Part shown: piece by piece, positions 1 to 6,015 of the stretch
Position numbering within the stretch: the first letter of the stretch is position 1
Layout of the letters: each line of letters starts with the position of its first letter
From: COE1 sp964387365
Lineage (GTDB): Bacteria > Bacillota > Clostridia > Lachnospirales > Lachnospiraceae
Assembly: GCA_964387365.1 (NCBI GenBank)
Contig: CAYLWP010000098.1
Location: 1-9,756 of the forward strand
Direction: 5' to 3'
Length of the DNA stretch: 9,756 nucleotides
Made by a program: the position numbers and the translations under genes
The notes under the pieces: generated by a model
Databases searched by the model: none
What the model was told of the DNA's origin: nothing
Seen by the model: the letters and a program-made list of their open reading frames with translations, nothing else

Positions 1-48
1 GTATAGCTTTTAACTACTTTCATAATCCTCATAATTTTTATTGGTTGG

Positions 49-77
49 AGCCGGTGACGCGAGTCGCCGGCTGTTTT
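49..77 (+). terminator. Hairpin with GCGA tetraloop, possible terminator of an upstream gene
   Basis: Arms AGCCGGTGAC (49-58) and GTCGCCGGCT (63-72) pair over 10 bp with one G-T wobble. They close a GCGA (GNRA-type) loop and are followed by a short T tract, GTTTTC. It could end a gene lying to the left of the window. The T tract is weak, so a structured RNA element is an alternative. Nothing else recognisable lies in 1-157. Confidence 0.4.
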
Positions 78-157
78 CGCGTAGTATGGAAGTACGAAAA
101 TATAACAAAAAATAGTTTATATTACATCAAAAATACTGACAACTTACACAATAGCGC

Positions 158-186
158 TTGTATAAACAGAAAAAATATTATATAAT
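158..186 (+). promoter_or_regulatory. Sigma-A promoter of the first chemoreceptor gene
   Basis: The -35 box TTGTAT (158-163) and -10 box TATAAT (181-186) are 17 bp apart. Transcription would start near 193, about 30 nt before the start codon. It is a housekeeping-type promoter; no sigma-D (flagellar) promoter pattern is visible. Confidence 0.75.
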
Positions 187-224
187 TTAGAAAGAACCAT
201 GTATTTTCATATGGAGGTAGTGTG

Positions 225-2000
225 ATGAAAAAGGACAAAAGAAAGAAAGCAGACCCGAATGAGCATACAACGATAGCGGGTAGAATACAGGAAAATAATC
301 GGATTATGAGCAGAATGATGGTTGGTCTGATTATTATTACGGTAATCTTTTTCTTTGTTGCGGGTGTATTTACAATGAGTATAAAGCGTGTGGCTACCAG
401 ATCCGTTGATATCGGACATGCAAAAACCTTGCAGGTTGAGTGGGTTATGGATGCGATTTATTCCATTTCCAAGGGAACGCCGATGAGTAAAGAGACAGAC
501 CCGGACAAGTGTGAATTTGCCGAGTGGGAAAAGACCTATGATGACCTGAGCAGCGGTGCGGCGCAGGAGTCTTATCTGAGAGCGATGGAGATACATGATG
601 AGATTCATCAGACATATCTTGCTGATGCGGATGCAAATTTTGAAACAGATTATGAACGGGCATCCAAGCTGAGAGAGGATCTTCTGGCAAAGTATGCAGA
701 GTTTTCCAAGGAGCTTGATGTTGTCATTACAGCATATGAAAAAAGTCAGGAGGACTACGCTTCCTACTCAGAAGTACAGAGTGTTATTTCTTATCTGGTT
801 TCCGTGTTTTTCCTCTTTGCAACTCCGAAGCTGATTAAGAAATACTCTGACAAGCTTAGTAAGGATATCTCAGAACCAGTTGATGCCATTGCTGACTGGG
901 CTTCTGAACTGGCATTGGGCTCTGACAAGGTGGAGTTTGAGGTAGATACGAATATCAGCGAAATTACGCAGATGGTAGATGCTTTCAAGACTATGGCAAA
1001 CGGTATTGCAGAGAATGTGCGTGTCGTAAAGAGAGTGGCAGAAGGTGATATGACAGCCTATGTAAATATTCGTTCTTCCAAGGATACGCTTTCCCAGAAT
1101 CTGTATAAGATGGTTCAGACAAACGATATGATGTTTAATGAGATTACACAGATTGCTCAGGAAGTTGCCAGCGGTGCGGATGACATTGCCAATGCAAGTA
1201 ATTCACTGGCGCAGAGCTGTACACAGCAGATATCTAATCTGGCCGAGTTCAAGGATGCCATTGATGAAACGGTAGTCCTTATTAATGATAATGTAGATAA
1301 AATTGCACGTTCCAAGACATTGTCCGAAGATATTAAGGCAGAAGTTGCAGTAAGCAATGCTAAGATGGAACAGCTGCTGGAAGCAATGAAGGCCATTACG
1401 GAAGCTTCCAATAAGATTTTTGCAGTTATTACAACCATTGAAGAAATCGCAGACCAGACGAATTTACTTGCACTGAATGCATCGATTGAGGCAGCAAGAG
1501 CAGGTGAGGCAGGAAGAGGCTTTGCAGTCGTAGCCAATGAAGTAGGAAGTCTGGCGGCGCAGAGCGCAAATGCAGCAGTGGCAAGCCGGCAGTTAATTGA
1601 AGATACGATTAATAAGGCAACAATTGGTAATCAGATTACAACAGAAACTTCAGAAACCTTTAATAAGATTGTGGACAGTATTGATGAAATCTATCGTGTT
1701 AACGATGAAATGAGTGAGGCAGGAGAGGCACAGAAGGAAAAGATGGATATTCTGGAAACAGAGATTAAAGACATCTCCGATGCAGTTGATGCCAATGCCG
1801 CAATCAGTCAGGAAACGGCCGCTTCCTGTGATTTGCTGAATGTCAATGCGGAAAGGCTTCGTGAGTCAATGGGCAAGTTTAATCTTAGAAAGAGAGAGCC
1901 CGGAAAAGCCTATATTCCACCTGAGAAGAAGGGCGATAAGGACTTTGAAAAGATGGCACAGCAGAATTATGACAAGGCTGTTCAGAAGGGCAAAGTATAG
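225..2000 (+). CDS. Methyl-accepting chemotaxis protein with extracellular CZB-like sensor domain
   Basis: This is a transmembrane chemoreceptor that would pass ligand information to the CheA/CheW array. ATG at 225 is preferred over GTG at 222 because GGAGG (213-217) lies 7 nt upstream; the product is 591 aa. Order: short basic cytoplasmic N-terminus; TM1 about residues 31-52; extracellular region 53-183; TM2 about 186-203; a HAMP-like segment; a second HAMP-like segment around 268-299 (VAEGDMTAYV); then the coiled-coil signalling domain. The hairpin tip is canonical: DQTNLLALNASIEAARAGE, about residues 410-428, followed by GRGFAVVANEV. SQETAAS (528-534) resembles a methylation site. The extracellular region contains H65, C96 (CEFAEW), H124 and H128 (HDEIH), matching the ligand spacing of zinc-binding CZB domains. 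The tail is lysine-rich, with no CheR-docking pentapeptide seen. MCP identity is certain; ligand chemistry is inferred. Confidence 0.96.
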   Translation: MKKDKRKKADPNEHTTIAGRIQENNRIMSRMMVGLIIITVIFFFVAGVFTMSIKRVATRSVDIGHAKTLQVEWVMDAIYSISKGTPMSKETDPDKCEFAEWEKTYDDLSSGAAQESYLRAMEIHDEIHQTYLADADANFETDYERASKLREDLLAKYAEFSKELDVVITAYEKSQEDYASYSEVQSVISYLVSVFFLFATPKLIKKYSDKLSKDISEPVDAIADWASELALGSDKVEFEVDTNISEITQMVDAFKTMANGIAENVRVVKRVAEGDMTAYVNIRSSKDTLSQNLYKMVQTNDMMFNEITQIAQEVASGADDIANASNSLAQSCTQQISNLAEFKDAIDETVVLINDNVDKIARSKTLSEDIKAEVAVSNAKMEQLLEAMKAITEASNKIFAVITTIEEIADQTNLLALNASIEAARAGEAGRGFAVVANEVGSLAAQSANAAVASRQLIEDTINKATIGNQITTETSETFNKIVDSIDEIYRVNDEMSEAGEAQKEKMDILETEIKDISDAVDANAAISQETAASCDLLNVNAERLRESMGKFNLRKREPGKAYIPPEKKGDKDFEKMAQQNYDKAVQKGKV

Positions 2001-2006
2001 TATAGG

Positions 2007-2045
2007 AAAACCGATGCATCACACAAAACGGTGCATCGGTTTTTT
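2007..2045 (+). terminator. Rho-independent terminator of the first chemoreceptor gene
   Basis: Arms AAAACCGATGCA (2007-2018) and TGCATCGGTTTT (2032-2043) pair perfectly over 12 bp, with a 13-nt loop and a run of six Ts (2040-2045). It starts 6 nt after the stop codon. Confidence 0.9.
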
Positions 2046-2073
2046 AGACAAAAATCCTATCATGCGACATGCA

Positions 2074-2102
2074 TAGACAGTGAAATAATAATATAGTATA
2101 CT
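2074..2102 (+). promoter_or_regulatory. Sigma-A promoter of the AIM24-family gene
   Basis: The -35 box TAGACA (2074-2079) and -10 box TATACT (2097-2102) are 17 bp apart, each one mismatch from consensus. A purine-rich ribosome binding site (GAGAGGG, about 2116-2122) precedes ATG at 2130. Confidence 0.7.
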
Positions 2103-2129
2103 GATGAAAAAGAAAGAGAGGGTAAGATA

Positions 2130-2933
2130 ATGTTTCAACTGTATAATTTCATGAATAGCAGCAACATGAAGGTAATCGACCAGAAAGGACCGTTTCGTGT
2201 CTTTGAGCATGAAAAGGACTTGAGTGTGCATCCGACAAATGCCGTTACAGCGTATTTTGCATCAGAGATGAATGTCAGAAAGCGTCAGGTATTCGTTGAA
2301 CTTGCCAGTACCGGTTGTGTTACACAGGCGGGCGCCATGCAGTGGATGAGCGGAAATATCAACACCTCTTCGAATGTAAAGGGTGTCAGTGATTTCCTTG
2401 GTAAGATGGTAAGCTCCGCTGTGACAAAGGAAAGTGCGGTGAAGCCGGTTTATAACGGAACAGGACTGATGATGTTAGAGCCTACCTATCGTTATATTAT
2501 TTTGCTGGATGTATCCGAGTGGGGGACGGTAGTGCTGGATGACGGTCTGTTTAATCTTTCGTTGACGGGTCAGGGTATTGTAGCGTTGGAAAGCCATGTT
2601 CCGCGCGAAGAATTAATAGAGGTTGTTCTGGATAATGATATGATGAAGATAGACGGCAACATGGCAATTGCATGATCTGGCTCTCTGAACTTTACAGTTG
2701 AGAAATCCGGAAAGAGTCTGCTTGGCTCTGCAGTATCAGGAGAAGGCCTTGTAAATGTTTATCGTGGCAGCGGCAGAATCTTACTGGCACCAACGGCAGC
2801 AAGTTATAACATTAGTCCGGTTGCTTCAAGCAGCGCAACGTCGGAAAGTCAGAGTAAGACACATAAGGGAACTGCTGCAAAGGCAGGAAAAGCGCTGGAT
2901 GTCATTTCCGATGTGCTGGATATTTTCAATTAA
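2130..2933 (+). pseudogene. AIM24-family protein (DUF124/PF01987), interrupted by in-frame UGA
   Basis: AIM24 proteins have a TRAP-like beta fold; their bacterial role is poorly defined and I assign no function. The frame opens at ATG 2130 with a ribosome binding site, runs 181 codons, meets TGA at 2673-2675, then stays open in the same frame for 85 codons to TAA at 2931. The sequence on both sides is family-like: DGNMAIA before the stop, SGSLNFTVEKSGKSLL and SGEGLVNVYRGSG after it. From memory of relatives, the stop falls where Trp (TGG) is expected, so one G-to-A change would explain it. VVLDDGLFNLSLTGQG (about 134-149) also appears to join two family segments normally separated by roughly 30 residues, suggesting an internal in-frame deletion. 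The last 40 or so residues are Ser/Ala/Lys-rich. Promoter, ribosome binding site and terminator are intact, so decay would be recent. Sequencing error or UGA readthrough are alternatives. Confidence 0.78.
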
Positions 2934-2953
2934 TTCTTTGTTTTGCTACATAT

Positions 2954-2984
2954 AAGAGAAGGAGCCTTGCTCCTTCTCTTTTGA
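2954..2984 (+). terminator. Rho-independent terminator of the AIM24-family gene
   Basis: Arms AAGAGAAGGAGC (2954-2965) and GCTCCTTCTCTT (2969-2980) pair perfectly over 12 bp around a CTT loop, followed by further Ts. It lies 20 nt after the distal stop at 2931-2933, which supports the gene originally extending past the internal UGA. Confidence 0.9.
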
Positions 2985-3032
2985 ATTAATAAAACAGAAA
3001 ATTATATATTTGAAGAGGAAAAAAGAAAAAAT

Positions 3033-3063
3033 TTGATGTTATTATTGCAAAGTGTGATATAAT
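3033..3063 (+). promoter_or_regulatory. Extended -10 promoter of the EAL gene
   Basis: TATAAT (3058-3063) is preceded by TGA (3055-3057), giving an extended -10 motif. The best -35 candidate, TTGATG (3033-3038), has a long 19-bp spacer, which an extended -10 could tolerate. The start point would be near 3070, giving a leader of about 25 nt. Confidence 0.65.
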
Positions 3064-3094
3064 AGATAGTGTGGGGAGTTTAGGAGATGAGAAA

Positions 3095-4999
3095 ATGGCA
3101 GATGTTTTATTTTATAATAACTATGCAGAGCCGGGGGATTTGGGGGCAATAGCGTTATGCGTGATTTGCTGGTTATTATTGGGCTCAAGCTTTACAATCA
3201 AACAGAGAAATCTTATTGTTTTTCATTTGGCAAACGCACTTGTCTGTCTGGCAGCACTATGTAGTATCATACATCATTATCTGATAGATAGAATGACGGA
3301 AAGTAACGTAGTGTGGGTATATACCTTCAGAAACGGTAACTATATTGCATTAATGGCTGTTTTTGTTTTATACCTGATTTATATAGTGAATTACGCTGAT
3401 TTGAGAGGCAGACAGAGAAAGATAGTATTAGCTGCAAACTGGATTGGTTTTGCGGTGTTTATCCTTATGGAAATAACGACCCCGTGGTCAAAGCTGGGCT
3501 TTTATATTGATGAGAATCTGCAAATACATGAAAATTATTATACAGATCCGTTCCGTATTTTCTATGTATACTATACGTTGATTATGTGTGGATTGATGAT
3601 TGAATATAAAAAGAAATTCATCACACAGCTGTATCGTTGTATACGAAATGTTTTTATCGTGTCCTTTGGACTTATGACGATTCAAAGCTTTTTTGAAGCC
3701 ACTTCGCTGGTTTGTATTACGTTTGAGTTCCCCGTTTTGGCAGCATTATTTTTATTTCATTACAATGCATATGATGCCGAGACAGGAATGCTTGATTCCA
3801 AGGCTTTTGATGCATATATCAGGCAGCTTAAGGATAAAAAGTATACCATGTTCCTTTTGTATCTAAAGGAGATTAATCCTTTAAAGATGAAAGCGTTATC
3901 GATGGAGTTCTATCATTTCAATGAGAAGTATCTTAGAAATCCGTGTACGTTCCGAATTACGGATAAGCAGATGCTGGTGGTTTTTGAGAATGAGATAAAT
4001 AAGGATATCGACCGGATTATGCCGGTAATGCTGAACAATTTTTATGAGCTGTATGAAGTATATCAATTGGATTACAAGCTTGTATTTATTAAGTCGAACG
4101 ATGCGATACAAACCGGTGAGGATTATCTGGCGCTGAATGAATATATTCTGAATAAGATGTCGATAAACGAGCAGTATACATGTGATGAGAATGACGTGGA
4201 AGCATATCTGAAGAATAAATATATTCTCAGTGAATTAAAAGATATCAATAAAAAGGATAATCTTGCGGATGACAGAGTTCTGGTGTATTGCCAGCCGGTT
4301 TATAATACGAAGAAGAATGTATTTGACGCTGCTGAGGCTCTCATGCGACTTAAGCTGGATGAAACAGAAATTGTTTTTCCTGAACAATATATTTCGATGG
4401 CTGAAAAGTATGAGTATATACATACTTTGAGTAAGATTGTATTGGATAAGACCTGTAAATATATAAAAAAGCTGGAAGAAGAGGGATATTGTTTTGAACG
4501 TATTTCCGTTAATTTTTCGGTACAGGAATTGCGAGATAAGAATTTTACAAAAGATGTTATTGGAATTATTGACAGTAACCATGTAGAATACAGTAAGATT
4601 GCCATAGAGATAACAGAAAGCAGAAATGACACGGACTACGAGATTATGAAAAAGGTAATGAATGGGTTACGTGCCCTGGGCATCAAGTTCTATCTGGATG
4701 ATTTCGGAACCGGATATTCTAACTTTGAACGTATTCTCGACTTACCGATTGATACGATTAAGTTTGACCGTTCTCTGATGGCAATGGCGGTTAAGGATCC
4801 GGGATCACGCTATATGGTAGGGCGATTTACCGATATTTTTAAGAAATCGAATTATCAGGTGCTTTTCGAAGGCATTGAGGACGAAGAGGATGAAAAGGTA
4901 TGCTGTGATATGGAAGCAGTGTATCTGCAAGGCTTTAAATATTCCAGAACTGTTCCGTTTGAACGTCTGTCAGATTTTCTGCAAACGAATTTAGCATAA
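3095..4999 (+). CDS. Membrane c-di-GMP phosphodiesterase: 7 TM helices, degenerate GGDEF, intact EAL
   Basis: The protein is predicted to hydrolyse cyclic di-GMP to pGpG at the inner face of the membrane. ATG at 3095 (634 aa) is chosen over GTG at 3071 because AGGAG (3082-3086) lies 8 nt upstream. Seven hydrophobic segments fall at about residues 14-34, 41-63, 83-102, 110-128, 154-170, 184-201 and 206-222. A GGDEF-like domain follows: it keeps the opening pattern DAETGMLDSKAF (about 227-238), but the GGDEF site is replaced by ITDKQ (288-292), so it should not make c-di-GMP. The EAL domain (about 395-634) keeps its key residues: EAL (E414), N473 in SVNFS, E505 in IEITES, D535-D536 in DDFGTGYS, K556 in IKFD, E592 in EGIE and Q612 in QGFKYS. 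Phosphodiesterase activity is a strong inference from these. The 7-helix region is probably a ligand sensor of unknown specificity. The unit is monocistronic. Confidence 0.92.
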   Translation: MADVLFYNNYAEPGDLGAIALCVICWLLLGSSFTIKQRNLIVFHLANALVCLAALCSIIHHYLIDRMTESNVVWVYTFRNGNYIALMAVFVLYLIYIVNYADLRGRQRKIVLAANWIGFAVFILMEITTPWSKLGFYIDENLQIHENYYTDPFRIFYVYYTLIMCGLMIEYKKKFITQLYRCIRNVFIVSFGLMTIQSFFEATSLVCITFEFPVLAALFLFHYNAYDAETGMLDSKAFDAYIRQLKDKKYTMFLLYLKEINPLKMKALSMEFYHFNEKYLRNPCTFRITDKQMLVVFENEINKDIDRIMPVMLNNFYELYEVYQLDYKLVFIKSNDAIQTGEDYLALNEYILNKMSINEQYTCDENDVEAYLKNKYILSELKDINKKDNLADDRVLVYCQPVYNTKKNVFDAAEALMRLKLDETEIVFPEQYISMAEKYEYIHTLSKIVLDKTCKYIKKLEEEGYCFERISVNFSVQELRDKNFTKDVIGIIDSNHVEYSKIAIEITESRNDTDYEIMKKVMNGLRALGIKFYLDDFGTGYSNFERILDLPIDTIKFDRSLMAMAVKDPGSRYMVGRFTDIFKKSNYQVLFEGIEDEEDEKVCCDMEAVYLQGFKYSRTVPFERLSDFLQTNLA

Positions 5000-5002
5000 A
5001 AT

Positions 5003-5048
5003 AAAAGCTGCGGCTTTCGTAATATAAAACGAAGCCACAGCTTTTTTT
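5003..5048. terminator. Bidirectional terminator between convergent genes
   Basis: Arms AAAAGCTG (5003-5010) and CAGCTTTT (5038-5045) pair, and after one C/A mismatch GGCTT..CGT pairs with ACGAAGCC, making a long stem. On the + strand it ends in seven Ts (5042-5048) for the EAL gene. On the - strand it ends in TTTTATTTTA for the transporter gene. Its right edge overlaps the transporter's stop codon (5047-5049). Confidence 0.9.
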
Positions 5049-5751
5049 AGTTGTTTTCCTTTGCCTTTGGTGAGATTTTTCTTGCAATATAAACGGCGGG
5101 GGTATCCAACAGGCTGGTAAATATGTAGATGACATAGGTGGAAAATACAATATGTAACAGCGTCTGCAGTGGATAGATGCCGTAAAAGGCGGCAAAGGTA
5201 TACAGTAACGTATTAAAAAACTGTGAAAGCAGGGTGGAACCGTTATTTCTTAACCATAAGAAACGTTTGGAGTCGTTACACAGCTTTGTTGTTTTTGCCC
5301 AGATGGCATGATAAGCAAATACATCAAAAGCCTGCACAATGGCATAGACGGTAATGCTGCTGAGCATAAGTCTCGGGGTATTGGTAAAAACTGCTGCAAT
5401 CGATGGAGATGCCCAATCGCTGGAATTGGGTGTATAGAGCATCCAGGACTGTGAAATCAGGATAAAAACAACAGAGGTAATAATGCCGATGGAAACTGCT
5501 TTTTGCGCAGCCTTTTTTCCCTCTGTTTCGCTAAGAATATCCGTTACCAGAAAGGTAGAGGCAAACAGAATATTTCCGAGTGTCTGCTCCATGCCAAAGG
5601 CATCAACGACAATTAATACCTCAATGTTGGCAGCAATGGTAGCCAGTACAGTCCAGCAGTAAAGACCGGATCTGCCAAGGTAGCGGTAGAAAAGCACGAC
5701 GCAGCTATAAAGGATAATAACGGACAGGATTAATAATAATTCATTGTTCAT
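5047..5751 (-). CDS. yhhQ: Queuosine precursor transporter, YhhQ/Vut_1 (DUF165) family
   Basis: This is a 234-aa integral membrane protein of the VUT family, members of which import queuosine precursors (preQ0, preQ1 or queuine) used to modify the tRNA wobble base. About six hydrophobic helices are visible. Family signatures are VTDILSE (69-75) and WLRNNGSTLLSQFFNT (166-181); N180 stands where many relatives have Asp. Basic residues lie at the cytoplasmic C-terminus. ATG at 5751 is preceded by AAGGGAG (5763-5769) with an 11-nt gap, slightly long. The upstream preQ1 riboswitch independently supports the substrate class and implies repression when preQ1 is plentiful. No queuosine biosynthesis or tRNA-guanine transglycosylase gene is in the window, so salvage rather than synthesis cannot be settled here. 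Which precursor is carried cannot be read from the sequence. Confidence 0.9.
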   Translation of the reverse strand: MNNELLLILSVIILYSCVVLFYRYLGRSGLYCWTVLATIAANIEVLIVVDAFGMEQTLGNILFASTFLVTDILSETEGKKAAQKAVSIGIITSVVFILISQSWMLYTPNSSDWASPSIAAVFTNTPRLMLSSITVYAIVQAFDVFAYHAIWAKTTKLCNDSKRFLWLRNNGSTLLSQFFNTLLYTFAAFYGIYPLQTLLHIVFSTYVIYIFTSLLDTPAVYIARKISPKAKENN

Positions 5752-5762
5752 AAGATAACTTG

Positions 5763-5769
5763 CTCCCTT
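5763..5769 (-). promoter_or_regulatory. Ribosome binding site of yhhQ
   Basis: AAGGGAG on the - strand, 11 nt before ATG 5751. The spacing is longer than optimal, while a mini-ORF just upstream (start 5812) has a better-spaced site. There is no other in-frame start between this site and 5751. Confidence 0.6.
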
Positions 5770-5788
5770 CGCCTAGGAATTCATGCAA

Positions 5789-5812
5789 TCAGTAAAAAAG
5801 TGTTCGCTGCAT
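5789..5812 (-). other. Possible 7-codon leader ORF (MQRTLFY) before yhhQ
   Basis: On the - strand AAAGGGG (5818-5824) lies 5 nt before an ATG at 5812, which opens a frame of seven codons ending in TGA (5791-5789). It sits between the riboswitch terminator and the yhhQ ribosome binding site. It may be chance: such a short frame has no independent coding evidence. If translated, it could influence initiation at yhhQ. Confidence 0.25.
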
Positions 5813-5830
5813 TTTGACCCCTTTCTTACA

Positions 5831-5864
5831 GAATAAAATGGGAACCTGACAAACAGATTCCCAT
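5831..5864 (-). terminator. Riboswitch-controlled terminator in the yhhQ leader
   Basis: On the - strand ATGGGAATCTG (5864-5854) pairs with CAGGTTCCCAT (5848-5838) over 11 bp including one G-T wobble, around a TTTGT loop, followed by TTTTATT. It lies between the preQ1 aptamer and the gene, the position expected for a transcriptional expression platform. Alternative partners for its arms exist upstream in the leader. Confidence 0.75.
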
Positions 5865-5910
5865 CAACTACGCTTATATTAAACCTGAATATCATTTACT
5901 CAGATTTATC

Positions 5911-5951
5911 GTCCCTAGTTTTGTTTATAGACAGGATGGTTTCGAACTGTC
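5911..5951 (-). promoter_or_regulatory. preQ1-I (class I) riboswitch aptamer
   Basis: The - strand RNA has P1 arms GACAG (5951-5947) and CTGTC (5934-5930) enclosing a 12-nt loop TTCGAAACCATC. An A-rich tail follows: ATAAACAAAACTAGGGA. This matches the compact preQ1-I architecture: 5-bp P1, a loop containing CC, and an AAACAAAAC-type tail ending in GG that pairs with the loop to form the H-type pseudoknot. It resembles, from memory, the Thermoanaerobacter tengcongensis and Bacillus subtilis examples. It binds preQ1 (7-aminomethyl-7-deazaguanine). Its location upstream of a queuosine-precursor transporter makes the call secure. Confidence 0.9.
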
Positions 5952-5973
5952 TTATTCATTTTTAACATAAAAA

Positions 5974-6002
5974 TTTATAACATATGACAGAGGAAAAAGC
6001 AA
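5974..6002 (-). promoter_or_regulatory. Promoter of the riboswitch-yhhQ transcript
   Basis: On the - strand the -35 box TTGCTT (6002-5997) and -10 box TATAAA (5979-5974) are 17 bp apart, with TG two bases before the -10 (TGTTATAAA, extended -10). Transcription would start near 5967, about 16 nt before the aptamer. The -35 box lies inside the leuA terminator hairpin. Confidence 0.7.
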
Positions 6003-6015
6003 GAGCTACTGCTTT
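5991..6015 (-). terminator. Probable terminator of the leuA-AraC gene
   Basis: On the - strand AAAGCA (6015-6010) pairs with TGCTTT (6001-5996) around an 8-nt loop, followed by TTTTT and CC. The stem is only 6 bp, so it may be leaky. It overlaps the leuA stop codon (6016-6014). Confidence 0.55.

Noticed and set aside
187..224. Flagellar sigma-D promoter for the chemoreceptor genes
   Set aside because: No TAAA...CCGATAT-type pattern upstream of either receptor; both have good sigma-A promoters instead.
1157..1537. Open frame on the - strand inside the first chemoreceptor gene
   Set aside because: It is an antisense shadow of the signalling-domain repeats; no ribosome binding site and composition mirrors the + strand gene.
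2673..2720. UGA as a selenocysteine codon
   Set aside because: AIM24 is not a known selenoprotein family, the expected residue is Trp, and only a weak short hairpin (AACT-TTAC-AGTT) follows.
2755..2955. Out-of-frame + strand ORF (66 codons) over the AIM24 tail
   Set aside because: The AIM24 frame itself stays open through this stretch and has family-like sequence; the other frame is Gln/Arg-rich with no ribosome binding site.
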